The position numbers were made by a program, and so were the translations under genes. From Candidatus Annandia adelgestsuga (GTDB lineage: Bacteria > Pseudomonadota > Gammaproteobacteria > Enterobacterales > Enterobacteriaceae_A): a stretch of DNA of 39,013 nucleotides. Positions 25,951 through 34,701 of this stretch are shown here, piece by piece (the first letter of the stretch is position 1; every line of letters starts with the position of its first letter). The notes beneath the pieces are model-generated. The model did no database searches, was not told the origin of the DNA, and saw only the letters and a list, made by a program, of their open reading frames with translations. Location of the stretch: assembly GCF_003956045.1 (NCBI RefSeq), contig NZ_CP026513.1, forward strand, positions 6,802 through 45,814. Direction: 5' to 3'.

Positions 25951-25979
25951 TTGATTTAATAAAAAAAATAGATTATAAT
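25951..25979 (+). promoter_or_regulatory. sigma70 promoter of tRNA-Ser(UGA)
   Basis: TTGATT (25951-25956), 17 bases, then TATAAT (25974-25979). The predicted start near 25986 lies just before the tRNA at 25990. Confidence 0.6.
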
Positions 25980-25989
25980 AAATAATTAT

Positions 25990-26074
25990 GGAGGGGTGGC
26001 CGAGTGGTTTAAGGCAGCGGTCTTGAAAACCGCCGATAGGAAACTATCCGAGAGTTCGAATCTCTCCTCCTCTA
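25990..26074 (+). tRNA. tRNA-Ser (UGA)
   Basis: Class II tRNA with a long variable arm and anticodon loop CTTGAAA (UGA); the anticodon stem GCGGT/ACCGC matches E. coli serT. The acceptor GGAGGGG pairs with CTCCTCT using G-T at positions 1-72 and 6-67. The end coordinate could shift by a base because of these wobble pairs. Confidence 0.93.
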
Positions 26075-26095
26075 AAAAAAATTATTATTATATAA

Positions 26096-26911
26096 TTAAT
26101 TAATATTTCTTAATAATTCGTTTATATTTGTTTTTTTTAAAGTTTGTTGATCTACTTTTTTTACTATAACAGCACAATATAAACTATATTTATTATTTTT
26201 ACTCATTAAACTTCCTGGAACTACAACTGAACCAGAAGGAACTTTTCCATAATATATAATATCTTTTTGTCTATCATAAATTTTTGTACTTTGACCAATA
26301 TATACCCCCATTGAAATAACAGAACCAGATTCTATAATTACACCTTCTACTATTTCTGAACGTGCACCTATAAAACAATTATCTTCAATAATTGTAGGTT
26401 TAGATTGTAAAGGTTCTAAAACACCGCCTATTCCTACTCCTCCAGATAAATGTACATTTTTACCTATTTGAGCACAAGATCCTACAGTAACCCATGTATC
26501 TATCATAGTTCCAGTATCTATATAAGCTCCAATATTTATATATGAAGGCATTAATATTACATTTGAAGCTATAAATGAACCTTTTCTAGCTGTTGCTGGA
26601 GGAACTATTCTTATATTATCTCTTAAGAATTCATTTTTTTGATAATTTTTAAATTTTAAAGGTATTTTATCATAATAATTACTTTCCTTACCTTTAATAA
26701 ATTTATTTTTATTAATTAAGAAATATAATAGTATTGCTTTTTTAATCCATTCATATGATATCCATAAATTTTTTATTTTTTCTGCAACTCTTATTTTACC
26801 TTCATTAAGCATATTTATAACTTCATTTACACTATCAATTATTACTTTATTATAACTAATATTTTTATGATTTAAAAAAGCTTTATTTATATTTTTTTTT
26901 AAAATTTCCAT
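26096..26911 (-). CDS. dapD: Tetrahydrodipicolinate N-succinyltransferase
   Basis: Lysine and meso-diaminopimelate synthesis: succinylates tetrahydrodipicolinate using succinyl-CoA. The 271 residues (E. coli 274) show the N-terminal helical domain ([33 protein letters not shown]), then the left-handed beta-helix of hexapeptide repeats with [58 protein letters not shown] and [13 protein letters not shown], ending [12 protein letters not shown]. Very well conserved. No peptidoglycan gene is seen nearby, so its output probably serves lysine supply. Downstream of map on the same strand; glnD, which stands between them in E. coli, is lost. Confidence 0.97.
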   Translation of the reverse strand: MEILKKNINKAFLNHKNISYNKVIIDSVNEVINMLNEGKIRVAEKIKNLWISYEWIKKAILLYFLINKNKFIKGKESNYYDKIPLKFKNYQKNEFLRDNIRIVPPATARKGSFIASNVILMPSYINIGAYIDTGTMIDTWVTVGSCAQIGKNVHLSGGVGIGGVLEPLQSKPTIIEDNCFIGARSEIVEGVIIESGSVISMGVYIGQSTKIYDRQKDIIYYGKVPSGSVVVPGSLMSKNNKYSLYCAVIVKKVDQQTLKKTNINELLRNIN

Positions 26912-26969
26912 ATTTTTCCATTTATATATTTTTATTAATATTTATATTAAATTTTATTTTTTTTAAATT

Positions 26970-27755
26970 TTATATTTTAATATAATCAATATTTTCATTT
27001 TTTCTTAAAGTTAATATTTCATAACTATTTTTTGTAACTAAAACAGTGTGTTCATATTGAGCTGAAAATTTTTTATCAATAGTTTTTACAGACCACCCAT
27101 CTTTATCTAAATAAGTTTCAAATTTTCCAATATTTAACATTGGTTCAATAGTAAAAATCATTCCTTGTTTTAAAATAATACCATTATCATAATCTTCATA
27201 ATGTAAAATTATTGGATCTTCATGAAAATTTTTACCTATTCCATGACCACAGTAATCACGAACTACAGAAAAACCTTTTTTTTCTGCATATTTTTGTATA
27301 GTTTTTCCTATTAATCCTAATCTAATACCAGGTTTTATTATTTTAATAGATATATATAAACTTTTAAGAGTTTCTTTACATAATTTTTTTATTTTTTTTT
27401 TATATTTATTACCAATTAAAAACATTTTAGATGTATCTCCATAAAAACCATTTTTATATAAAGTAACATCTATATTAACTATATCTCCTTCTTTTAATTT
27501 TTTATTATTTGGAATACCATGACATACTACATTATTAACAGATGTACATATTGATTTTAAAAAACCTTGATATCCTAAACAAGCTGAAATTGATTTTGTT
27601 TTATTTACAATAAAATTATGACATAAATAATCTATTTTTTCTGTTGTAATTCCTGGTTTAATATAATATTCAATCATTTCTAATATTTGAGAAGCTTTTT
27701 TACAAACTATTCTCATTTTATTTATATCTTCATTATTATTAATTGTTATTTTCAT
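26970..27755 (-). CDS. map: Methionine aminopeptidase type I
   Basis: Removes the initiator Met from nascent proteins; works after peptide deformylase. All five metal ligands and the active-site His are seen: VVCHGIP, NIDVTLYKNGFYGDTSKM (two Asp), GHGIGKNFHEDP, FTIEPML and AQYEHTVLV. Length 261 against 264. Divergent from rpsB, as in E. coli; the 123 bases between them are A+T-rich with no clear promoter that I can separate from background. Confidence 0.97.
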   Translation of the reverse strand: MKITINNNEDINKMRIVCKKASQILEMIEYYIKPGITTEKIDYLCHNFIVNKTKSISACLGYQGFLKSICTSVNNVVCHGIPNNKKLKEGDIVNIDVTLYKNGFYGDTSKMFLIGNKYKKKIKKLCKETLKSLYISIKIIKPGIRLGLIGKTIQKYAEKKGFSVVRDYCGHGIGKNFHEDPIILHYEDYDNGIILKQGMIFTIEPMLNIGKFETYLDKDGWSVKTIDKKFSAQYEHTVLVTKNSYEILTLRKNENIDYIKI

Positions 27756-27878
27756 TATTATTTTATAATTAATTTTATTTAAATATTTAAAATTAATTAA
27801 TTTTATTATTATTTAATTAATATTTTAAATTATTTAATATTATAAATTTTTATTCTAAAATAAATAAGGTTTTAATTT

Positions 27879-28559
27879 ATGATAAAAGTTTCTATAAAAG
27901 ATTTATTATTAGCTGGTGTTCATTTTGGACATCAAAAAAGTTATTGGAATCCTAATATGAAACCTTATATTTTTGGTACCAAAAATAAAATACATATTAT
28001 AAATTTAGATATAACTATAAAAAAAATAAATATTGCTTTAAAAGAAATTTATAAATTATCAACTAATAAATGTAAAATATTATTTATAGGAACTAAAAAA
28101 TCTGTAAAAAATATAATAAAAAAAACAGCAATAAAATGTAATCAGTTTTTTGTAAATCATCGTTGGTTAGGTGGTATGTTAACTAATTGGTGTACTGTTA
28201 ATAAATCTATCGAGTTATTAAAAAAATTAGAAATACAATCTAATAATGGTACTTTTAATAAATTAACAAAAAAAGAAGCATTAACTAGATATAAAGAACT
28301 TAATAAATTAGAAAAAAGTATTGGTGGAATTAAAAATATGGGTAGATTACCAGATGCTATATTTGTAATAGATGCATTATATGAAAGAATAGCAATTAAA
28401 GAAGCTATAAATCTTAATATACCTATTTTTGCAATAGTGGATACAAATTCTAACCCTGATGGTATAGATTTTGTAATTCCAGGTAATGATGATTCTATAA
28501 AATCAATAAATTTATATTTAAATTTAGTTTCTAATACAATTAATTGTATAAATTATTAA
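27879..28559 (+). CDS. rpsB: 30S ribosomal protein uS2
   Basis: Small-subunit protein that joins late and holds bS1. Seen: [78 protein letters not shown] and the C-terminal [26 protein letters not shown]. The 226 residues compare with 241 in E. coli, with the C-terminal tail lost. AAGG ribosome-binding site. First gene of rpsB-tsf-frr. Confidence 0.97.
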   Translation: MIKVSIKDLLLAGVHFGHQKSYWNPNMKPYIFGTKNKIHIINLDITIKKINIALKEIYKLSTNKCKILFIGTKKSVKNIIKKTAIKCNQFFVNHRWLGGMLTNWCTVNKSIELLKKLEIQSNNGTFNKLTKKEALTRYKELNKLEKSIGGIKNMGRLPDAIFVIDALYERIAIKEAINLNIPIFAIVDTNSNPDGIDFVIPGNDDSIKSINLYLNLVSNTINCINY

Positions 28560-28595
28560 AATTATTTTAATAAATTAAATAATAAGAGATAAAAA

Positions 28596-29396
28596 ATGAA
28601 TAATAATTTAAATATAAATTTAATAAAAGAATTAAGAAATAAAACTAATGCTAAAATAATAGATTGTAAAAAAGCTTTAATAAAATCTAATGGTGATATA
28701 CAAAAAGCTATTTATATTATGAGAAAAGAAGGATTGATAAATATATATAAAAAATTAACTAATAAAACAATTAATGGACTTATTTTAATAAAATTAAAAA
28801 AAAAATTAGGAATAATGATTGAAATAAATTGTGAAACTGATTTTGTATCTAAAAATAATTTATTTATAAAATTTTGTAAAAAAGTAATTAATACTATTTT
28901 TGAAAAAAATATTTATGATATAAATATTATAAAAAAAAAATTTAAAAAAAATGTAGAAAGATTAATTTATACATTCGGGGAAAATATTAGAATTAATAGA
29001 TTAGGTGTTTTAAAAGATGATTATGTAGATTTTTATTTACATGATAAAAGAATAGGTGTATTAGTTTCTTCATATAATATTCCAAAATTGATATTAAAAA
29101 ATATAGCTATGCATATAGCAGCTAGTAAACCAGAATATATAAATATAAAAGATATACCATTAAATGTTATAAATAATGAAAAAAAAATACAATTAGAAAT
29201 TTTAAATAAAAGTAAAAAAAATAAAATTTTTTTTGAAAAAATAATTAAAGGAAGAATTAAAAAATTTATTAGTAATATAGTTTTATTAGAACAAGATTTT
29301 ATTTTTGAAACTTCTAAAAAAGTAAAAGAAATATTAAAAGATTATAATTCTGTAATTAAAAATTTTATTCGTTTTGAATTAGGTGATTCAATTTAA
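28596..29396 (+). CDS. tsf: Elongation factor Ts
   Basis: Nucleotide exchange factor for EF-Tu. The N-terminal UBA-like domain (LIKELRNKTNAKIIDCKKAL), the EF-Tu-contacting TDFV in NCETDFVSKN, the core domain with IAMHIAASKPEYI, and the C-terminal module (VLLEQDFIFETSKKVKEIL, FIRFELGD) are all present. The subdomain around residues 40-60 is diverged. Length 266 against 283, missing the last residues. The gene that follows tsf in E. coli, pyrH, is missing: frr comes next after 47 bases. Confidence 0.95.
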   Translation: MNNNLNINLIKELRNKTNAKIIDCKKALIKSNGDIQKAIYIMRKEGLINIYKKLTNKTINGLILIKLKKKLGIMIEINCETDFVSKNNLFIKFCKKVINTIFEKNIYDINIIKKKFKKNVERLIYTFGENIRINRLGVLKDDYVDFYLHDKRIGVLVSSYNIPKLILKNIAMHIAASKPEYINIKDIPLNVINNEKKIQLEILNKSKKNKIFFEKIIKGRIKKFISNIVLLEQDFIFETSKKVKEILKDYNSVIKNFIRFELGDSI

Positions 29397-29443
29397 AAAA
29401 TTTTTAATAATGTTAAAATTAATTATTTTTATTAAGGAATAAA

Positions 29444-30001
29444 ATGATAAATCAAGAAATTAAAAATACTAATATTAAAATGAAACAAAGTTTTAAATCT
29501 TTTAAAAAAAGTTTTATGAAATTACAAACTGGAAGAGCTTCTGTTAATATTTTAGATAATATTATGGTTATTTATTATGATAAATTAGTTCCGTTAAAAA
29601 AAATAAGTCATATTACAGTAGAAAATTATTACACTTTAAAAATTAGTGTTTTTGATCAATCATCAAAAAATAATATAAAAAAAGCTATTGTACAATCTAA
29701 TTTAGGATTAAATCCTATTGATGACAAAAATAATATACTTATAAATATACCACAATTGACAGAAGAAAGAAGAAAAAAATTTATTAAAATTGCTAAATTA
29801 AATGCAGAAAATTCACGTATATCTGTACGTAATCAAAGAAAAGATAAAAAAATATTTATTAAAAAATTGATTAAAAATAATAAAATTAATAAGGATGAAG
29901 AACATTTTTTATTAAAAGAAATACAAAATATTACTAATAAATATATAAAAAAAATTGATAATTTTTTAAAAAAAAAAGAAAAAGAATTAATGAAATTTTA
30001 A
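29444..30001 (+). CDS. frr: Ribosome recycling factor
   Basis: Works with EF-G to split post-termination ribosomes. The 185 residues equal the E. coli length and show FMKLQTGRASVNILDNI, the hinge domain with VPLKKISHITVENYYTLKISVFD, LGLNPIDDKNNILINIPQLTEERRK split around the second hinge, and the long C-terminal helix SRISVRNQRKDK. The ribosome-binding site is AAGGAA. In E. coli frr is followed by a long run of lipid and LPS genes before dnaE; here dnaE follows after 151 bases. Confidence 0.97.
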   Translation: MINQEIKNTNIKMKQSFKSFKKSFMKLQTGRASVNILDNIMVIYYDKLVPLKKISHITVENYYTLKISVFDQSSKNNIKKAIVQSNLGLNPIDDKNNILINIPQLTEERRKKFIKIAKLNAENSRISVRNQRKDKKIFIKKLIKNNKINKDEEHFLLKEIQNITNKYIKKIDNFLKKKEKELMKF

Positions 30002-30029
30002 TTTTTAAATTAATAAAATTTAATATAAA

Positions 30030-30072
30030 ATATGTTATAATAAATTTAAATAATTTTTATATTATAACATAT
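30030..30072. repeat. 13-bp inverted repeat between frr and dnaE
   Basis: ATATGTTATAATA (30030-30042) and its exact complement (30060-30072) are separated by 17 bases. The left arm contains an extended -10 element TGTTATAAT (30033-30041) that could start dnaE transcription. The repeat could otherwise end the frr transcript as a weak hairpin. It resembles the palindrome between smpB and ratB. Confidence 0.45.
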
Positions 30073-30152
30073 ATAAAATAAAAATTAAATAATTTTTTAA
30101 ATTATTTAATAATTTATATAAAATTTTTTTTAATTTAAATTATTATATAAAT

Positions 30153-33100
30153 ATGAATATATCGGATTTTGTTCATTTAAGAGTACATAGTGATTTTTCT
30201 TTGCAAGATGGATTAAATAAAGTTGATTTTTTAATACGAAAAGCAAAAAAAATGAATATGAAATCAATTGCAATTACAGATTTTACAAATATGTATGGAG
30301 TAATTAAATTTTATAATAAAGCACATTTTTATGGTATTAAACCTATTATAGGTGTAGATTTTAAAATAAAATGGAATATTTTTGGTATTAAGAATTCTAA
30401 AATAACAATATTAGCAATGAATATGATTGGATATAAAAATTTAATTAAAATTACTTCATTAGCTTATAAAAATATACATAATATAAATAATAATTTAGAA
30501 ATAAATTTTAAATATTTAGTAAAATATAATCAAGGAATTATCTTATTATCTGGAGGATGTTATGGAGATATAGGACAAAGTTTATTAACAAATAATAAAA
30601 AATCATTAATTTTTTTTTTAAATTTTTATAAAAAATATTTTAATAATAATTTTTATTTAGAAATAATGAGGACTGGTCGTATTAATGAAGAATTTTATAT
30701 AAATTTAGTATTAAATTTATCTATTAATAAAAAACTACCTTTAGTTGCAACCAATGAAGTTTGTTTTTTAAATAAATCAGATTTTTATATACATGAAGTT
30801 AGAGTAGCTATTTATAATAAATATAATTTAAATAATTATTATCATAAAATTTATAGTGAACAACAATATATGCGTAGTTCACAAGAAATGTGTTCAATAT
30901 TTTATGATATACCTTCCGCTATACAAAATTCTGTAGAAATATCTAAACGTTGTAATGTTATATTAAATTTAAATAAAAATTTTTTACCTAAATTTCATAT
31001 TACAAAATTAAGTGAAAAAAAAATATTAATTTTAAAATCTAAAAATGGATTAGAAAAAAAAATATCTAATAATTTAATTTTTAAAAAAAATAAAAGAAAA
31101 ATTTTTAAAAAATATAAAAAAAGATTATTAAAAGAATTAAATATTATAAACAAATCTAAATTTTCTGGATATTTTTTAATTGTTATGGAATTTATTCAAT
31201 GGGCTAAAAAGAATAAAATACCAGTTGGTCCTGGAAGAGGTTCTGGAGCTGGATCTTTGGTAGCTTATTCATTAAATATAACAAATTTAGATCCAATTAA
31301 ATTTAATTTATTATTTGAAAGATTTTTAAATTTAGAAAGAATTTCCATGCCTGATTTTGATATTGATTTTTGTATGAACAAAAGAGATAAAGTAATAAAA
31401 CATGTTATTAAATTATATGGAAAAAATAAAGTAGCTCAAATTATTACTTTTGGAACTATGACTGCTAAAGCAGTTATTAGAGATGTAGGTAGAGCTTTAG
31501 GTAATTCATATAGATTTGTTGATAGAATAGCAAAATTGATACCTATGAATCAAGGGATTAGTTTAAAAAAATCTTTTAAAAAATCAAAAAAATTATTAGA
31601 AATATATGAATATAATGATGAAGCAAGAATTTTAATAAATATAGCTATAAAATTAGAAGGTGTAATAAAAAATGTTGGTAAACATGCAGGAGGAATAGTA
31701 ATATCTCCAAGTAAAATTACTAATTTTGTTCCATTATATTGTGATCATAAAAGTAATAATTTAATTACTCAATTTGATAAATATGATATAGAAAAAATAG
31801 GTTTAATAAAATTTGATTTTTTAGGATTACGTACATTAACAACTATAAATTCTACAATAAAATTTATTAATAAAAAAAATAAAAAATATAATAATAATAT
31901 TATTAATATTAATAATATTTCTTTATCTGATAAAAAAGTATTTTTAAAATTACAAGAAATAAATACAACTTCTATTTTTCAATTAGAATCATATGGTATG
32001 AGAGAATTAATTTATAAATTAAAACCAGATTGTTTTGAAGATATTATAGCTTTAATATCTTTATTTAGACCTGGACCATTACAATCAGGAATGGTAGAAA
32101 ATTTTATAAACAGAAAACATGGTAAAGAAATTATTTATTATCCTAATATAAAATGGCAACATATAAGTTTAAAAAAAATATTAAAATCTACTTATGGGAT
32201 AATTTTATATCAAGAACAAATAATGGAAATTGCAAAAAAAATAGCTAATTATACTTTGGGTGACGCTGATATATTATGTAGATCTATGAGTAAAAAAAAT
32301 TTTTATGAAATGAAAAAACAAAAAAAATTTTTTGAATTAAAAGCTATTAAAAATGGTATTAATAAAAAATTAGCCATTAATATATTTAATTTAATATCAA
32401 AATTTGCAGGTTATGGTTTTAATAAATCACATTCTACTTCATATGCGTTATTATCTTATCAAACGTTATGGTTAAAAACTTATTATCCTGCAGAGTTTAT
32501 GTTGTCAGTTATGAATTCTGATATAGATAATATTGAAAAAATTGTTAAATTAATTTATGAATGTTATAATATTAATTTAAAAATTATTCCTCCTAATATA
32601 AATTATAGTGTTTATAAATTTAGTATTAATAAAAATGGTGATATTATATATGGTATGGGTGCTATTAAAGGAATACAAAAAAAATTAATTAATAATATTA
32701 TTTTATCTAGAAAAAAATTTGGTAAATTTATAAATTTATATGATTTATGTTTAAAAGCAAATATAAAAAAAAAACATATTAAAATTATAGAAAAAATTAT
32801 TAAATCTGGATCTTTGGATTCATTTAATATTAAACGTGAAATATTAATTAATTTATTATCTAATACGATTAAATCTTCAGAACAATATCACTATAATAAA
32901 AAAATTGGTCAATTACAAATTTTTCAAAAAGATAATAATATTATTAAAATAAATAAAATTTTAAAAAAAAATATTAAATATTTTAAATATTGGAATAATA
33001 GTTTAAAATTAGAAAATGAAAAAAAAACTTTAGGTTTGTATATTACTGATCATCCTATTAATAAATATAATAATATTTTAAAAAAATATATAAATTATAA

Positions 33101-33653
33101 TATAAAAGAAATATTAAATATTAAATATAATAAAGAAAAAATTATGATTTCTGGATTAATAACTTCTGTTAATTTTATAAATACTAATAAAAATGTAAAT
33201 ATATGTAAATGTATTTTAGATGATTGTTATAGTCAATTAGAAGTAATATTTTTTTCAAATATATTTAAAAAATATGTTAATATTATATCTAAAAATATTA
33301 TTGTAATTATTAAAGGTTTAATACAATATGATGTTTTTAAAAATAAAAATAAATTAATAGCATATAATTTAATACATATTAATAATTTAGAAAAATATAA
33401 ATTATTTTCTATAAATTTATATTTTATGGAATATCATATTAACAATATTTTTATTAAAAAAATATACAAATTATTAAATTTATATTCAAATGGTTATATA
33501 AAAATTATTTTTTTTTATAAAAAAAATAAAAAAATTAAAAAATTATTTTGTAATAATTATATTTATGTTAAATATAATTTAAATTTTATTAAAAAAATAA
33601 ATTTATTATTTGGATTAAATAAAATAAAATTAAATTCTATTTATAAAAAGTAA
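30153..33653 (+). CDS. dnaE: DNA polymerase III alpha subunit
   Basis: Replicative C-family polymerase. The N-terminal PHP domain (FVHLRVHSDFSLQDGL, IAITDFTNMYG, KPIIGVDFKI) is followed by the palm with GPGRGSGAGSLVAY and the catalytic aspartates in MPDFDIDFCMNKRD near residue 400, GTMTAKAVIRDVGRALG, KHAGGIVISP and KFDFLGLRTLT, and fingers with LFRPGPLQSGMVENF, GIILYQEQIMEIA and FAGYGFNKSHSTSYALL. An internal clamp-binding motif like QLQIF (E. coli QADMF) and the OB fold (ISGLITSVNF) follow; the tau-binding C-terminus is diverged. Length 1166 against 1160. Proofreader dnaQ is also in the window. Confidence 0.97.
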   Translation: MNISDFVHLRVHSDFSLQDGLNKVDFLIRKAKKMNMKSIAITDFTNMYGVIKFYNKAHFYGIKPIIGVDFKIKWNIFGIKNSKITILAMNMIGYKNLIKITSLAYKNIHNINNNLEINFKYLVKYNQGIILLSGGCYGDIGQSLLTNNKKSLIFFLNFYKKYFNNNFYLEIMRTGRINEEFYINLVLNLSINKKLPLVATNEVCFLNKSDFYIHEVRVAIYNKYNLNNYYHKIYSEQQYMRSSQEMCSIFYDIPSAIQNSVEISKRCNVILNLNKNFLPKFHITKLSEKKILILKSKNGLEKKISNNLIFKKNKRKIFKKYKKRLLKELNIINKSKFSGYFLIVMEFIQWAKKNKIPVGPGRGSGAGSLVAYSLNITNLDPIKFNLLFERFLNLERISMPDFDIDFCMNKRDKVIKHVIKLYGKNKVAQIITFGTMTAKAVIRDVGRALGNSYRFVDRIAKLIPMNQGISLKKSFKKSKKLLEIYEYNDEARILINIAIKLEGVIKNVGKHAGGIVISPSKITNFVPLYCDHKSNNLITQFDKYDIEKIGLIKFDFLGLRTLTTINSTIKFINKKNKKYNNNIININNISLSDKKVFLKLQEINTTSIFQLESYGMRELIYKLKPDCFEDIIALISLFRPGPLQSGMVENFINRKHGKEIIYYPNIKWQHISLKKILKSTYGIILYQEQIMEIAKKIANYTLGDADILCRSMSKKNFYEMKKQKKFFELKAIKNGINKKLAINIFNLISKFAGYGFNKSHSTSYALLSYQTLWLKTYYPAEFMLSVMNSDIDNIEKIVKLIYECYNINLKIIPPNINYSVYKFSINKNGDIIYGMGAIKGIQKKLINNIILSRKKFGKFINLYDLCLKANIKKKHIKIIEKIIKSGSLDSFNIKREILINLLSNTIKSSEQYHYNKKIGQLQIFQKDNNIIKINKILKKNIKYFKYWNNSLKLENEKKTLGLYITDHPINKYNNILKKYINYNIKEILNIKYNKEKIMISGLITSVNFINTNKNVNICKCILDDCYSQLEVIFFSNIFKKYVNIISKNIIVIIKGLIQYDVFKNKNKLIAYNLIHINNLEKYKLFSINLYFMEYHINNIFIKKIYKLLNLYSNGYIKIIFFYKKNKKIKKLFCNNYIYVKYNLNFIKKINLLFGLNKIKLNSIYKK

Positions 33654-33685
33654 AATAATTTAATTATTATTATTTTATTTAAACA

Positions 33686-33711
33686 TTAAAATTATGTTAT
33701 AATAATTTTAA
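33686..33711 (+). promoter_or_regulatory. Extended -10 promoter of tilS, overlapping a 10-bp hairpin
   Basis: TATGTTATAATAA contains TG, one base and TATAAT (33695-33703), 28 bases before the tilS ATG. Flanking TTAAAATTAT (33686-33695) and its complement (33702-33711) form a 10-bp inverted repeat. The 11 bases ATGTTATAATA are the same as in the repeat before dnaE. No good -35 is seen. Confidence 0.4.
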
Positions 33712-33731
33712 TTTTTATTATAATAAAAAAT

Positions 33732-34676
33732 ATGTTAAAATTTAAATTTATAAAAAATATAATTTATAATTATAATAAAATATTAATTGCATATAGCGGT
33801 GGTTTAGATTCAACTTTTTTACTTTATAATTTTATTATTTTTCGTAAATATTTTAATATTAATATTAGAGCAATTTATATCAATCATAAATTAAATTTTA
33901 ATTCTAATATTTGGATTAATCATTGTAAAGAACAATGTTATATTTGGAAAGTTCCTTTAATAATAAAAACAATAAATATAAAAAAAAATAATATTGAAAA
34001 TAATGCACGTATATTAAGATATAAAGTTATAAAAAAAAATTTATTAATTAATGAAATATTGTTAACAGCTCATCATATGGATGATCAATGTGAAACTTTT
34101 TTTTTATCTTTAAAAAGAGGAAGCGGGTCAAAAGGATTATCATCAATTCCATTTAAAAAAAAATTTTTTAATACAGTATTAATAAGACCTTTATTAAATT
34201 ATACAAAAAATAAAATTAAAAAAATATCTAAAAATAATTTTTTAACTTGGATAAATGATTCTAGTAATTTAAATAACAAATATGATAGAAATTTTTTGAG
34301 AAATAAAATATTGCCATTAATAAATAAAAGATGGTGTTATTTTTTAAAAAATGTTAACAAAAGTATTAATTTATATAGTAATCAAGAAAAATTATTAAAT
34401 AAATTATCTAATAATGATTTTAAAAAAATATGTCTAGGAAAAAATATGTTAAATATTTTATATTTAAAAAAAATAAATAAAATATATACATTTTATTTAT
34501 TAAAAAAATGGATTAAAAAAAAAACTAATTATATCCCTTCATATAATATAATTAATAGTATATATAAAGAAATAATTAATCCAAATTTTAATATTAAACC
34601 TAAATTTATTATTAAAAATTATATAATAAAAAAATATTCAAAAAATATTTTTATTATAAATTTATTAAAAATATAA
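33732..34676 (+). CDS. tilS: tRNA(Ile)-lysidine synthase, without the C-terminal domain
   Basis: Converts C34 of tRNA-Ile(CAU) to lysidine so that AUA is read as Ile; AUA is one of the commonest codons in this genome, so the enzyme should be vital. Seen: PP-loop ATP motif YSGGLDSTFLL, IYINHKLNFNSNIW, TAHHMDDQCETFFLSLKRGSG, LIRPLLNYTK, WINDSSNLNNKYDRNFLRN. The 314 residues end where the E. coli protein (432) enters its C-terminal TilS_C domain; about 110 residues are missing. Same order dnaE..tilS..proS as in E. coli. Confidence 0.94.
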   Translation: MLKFKFIKNIIYNYNKILIAYSGGLDSTFLLYNFIIFRKYFNINIRAIYINHKLNFNSNIWINHCKEQCYIWKVPLIIKTINIKKNNIENNARILRYKVIKKNLLINEILLTAHHMDDQCETFFLSLKRGSGSKGLSSIPFKKKFFNTVLIRPLLNYTKNKIKKISKNNFLTWINDSSNLNNKYDRNFLRNKILPLINKRWCYFLKNVNKSINLYSNQEKLLNKLSNNDFKKICLGKNMLNILYLKKINKIYTFYLLKKWIKKKTNYIPSYNIINSIYKEIINPNFNIKPKFIIKNYIIKKYSKNIFIINLLKI

Positions 34677-34701
34677 TTTTAATAAATTTATTATTAAAAA
34701 A

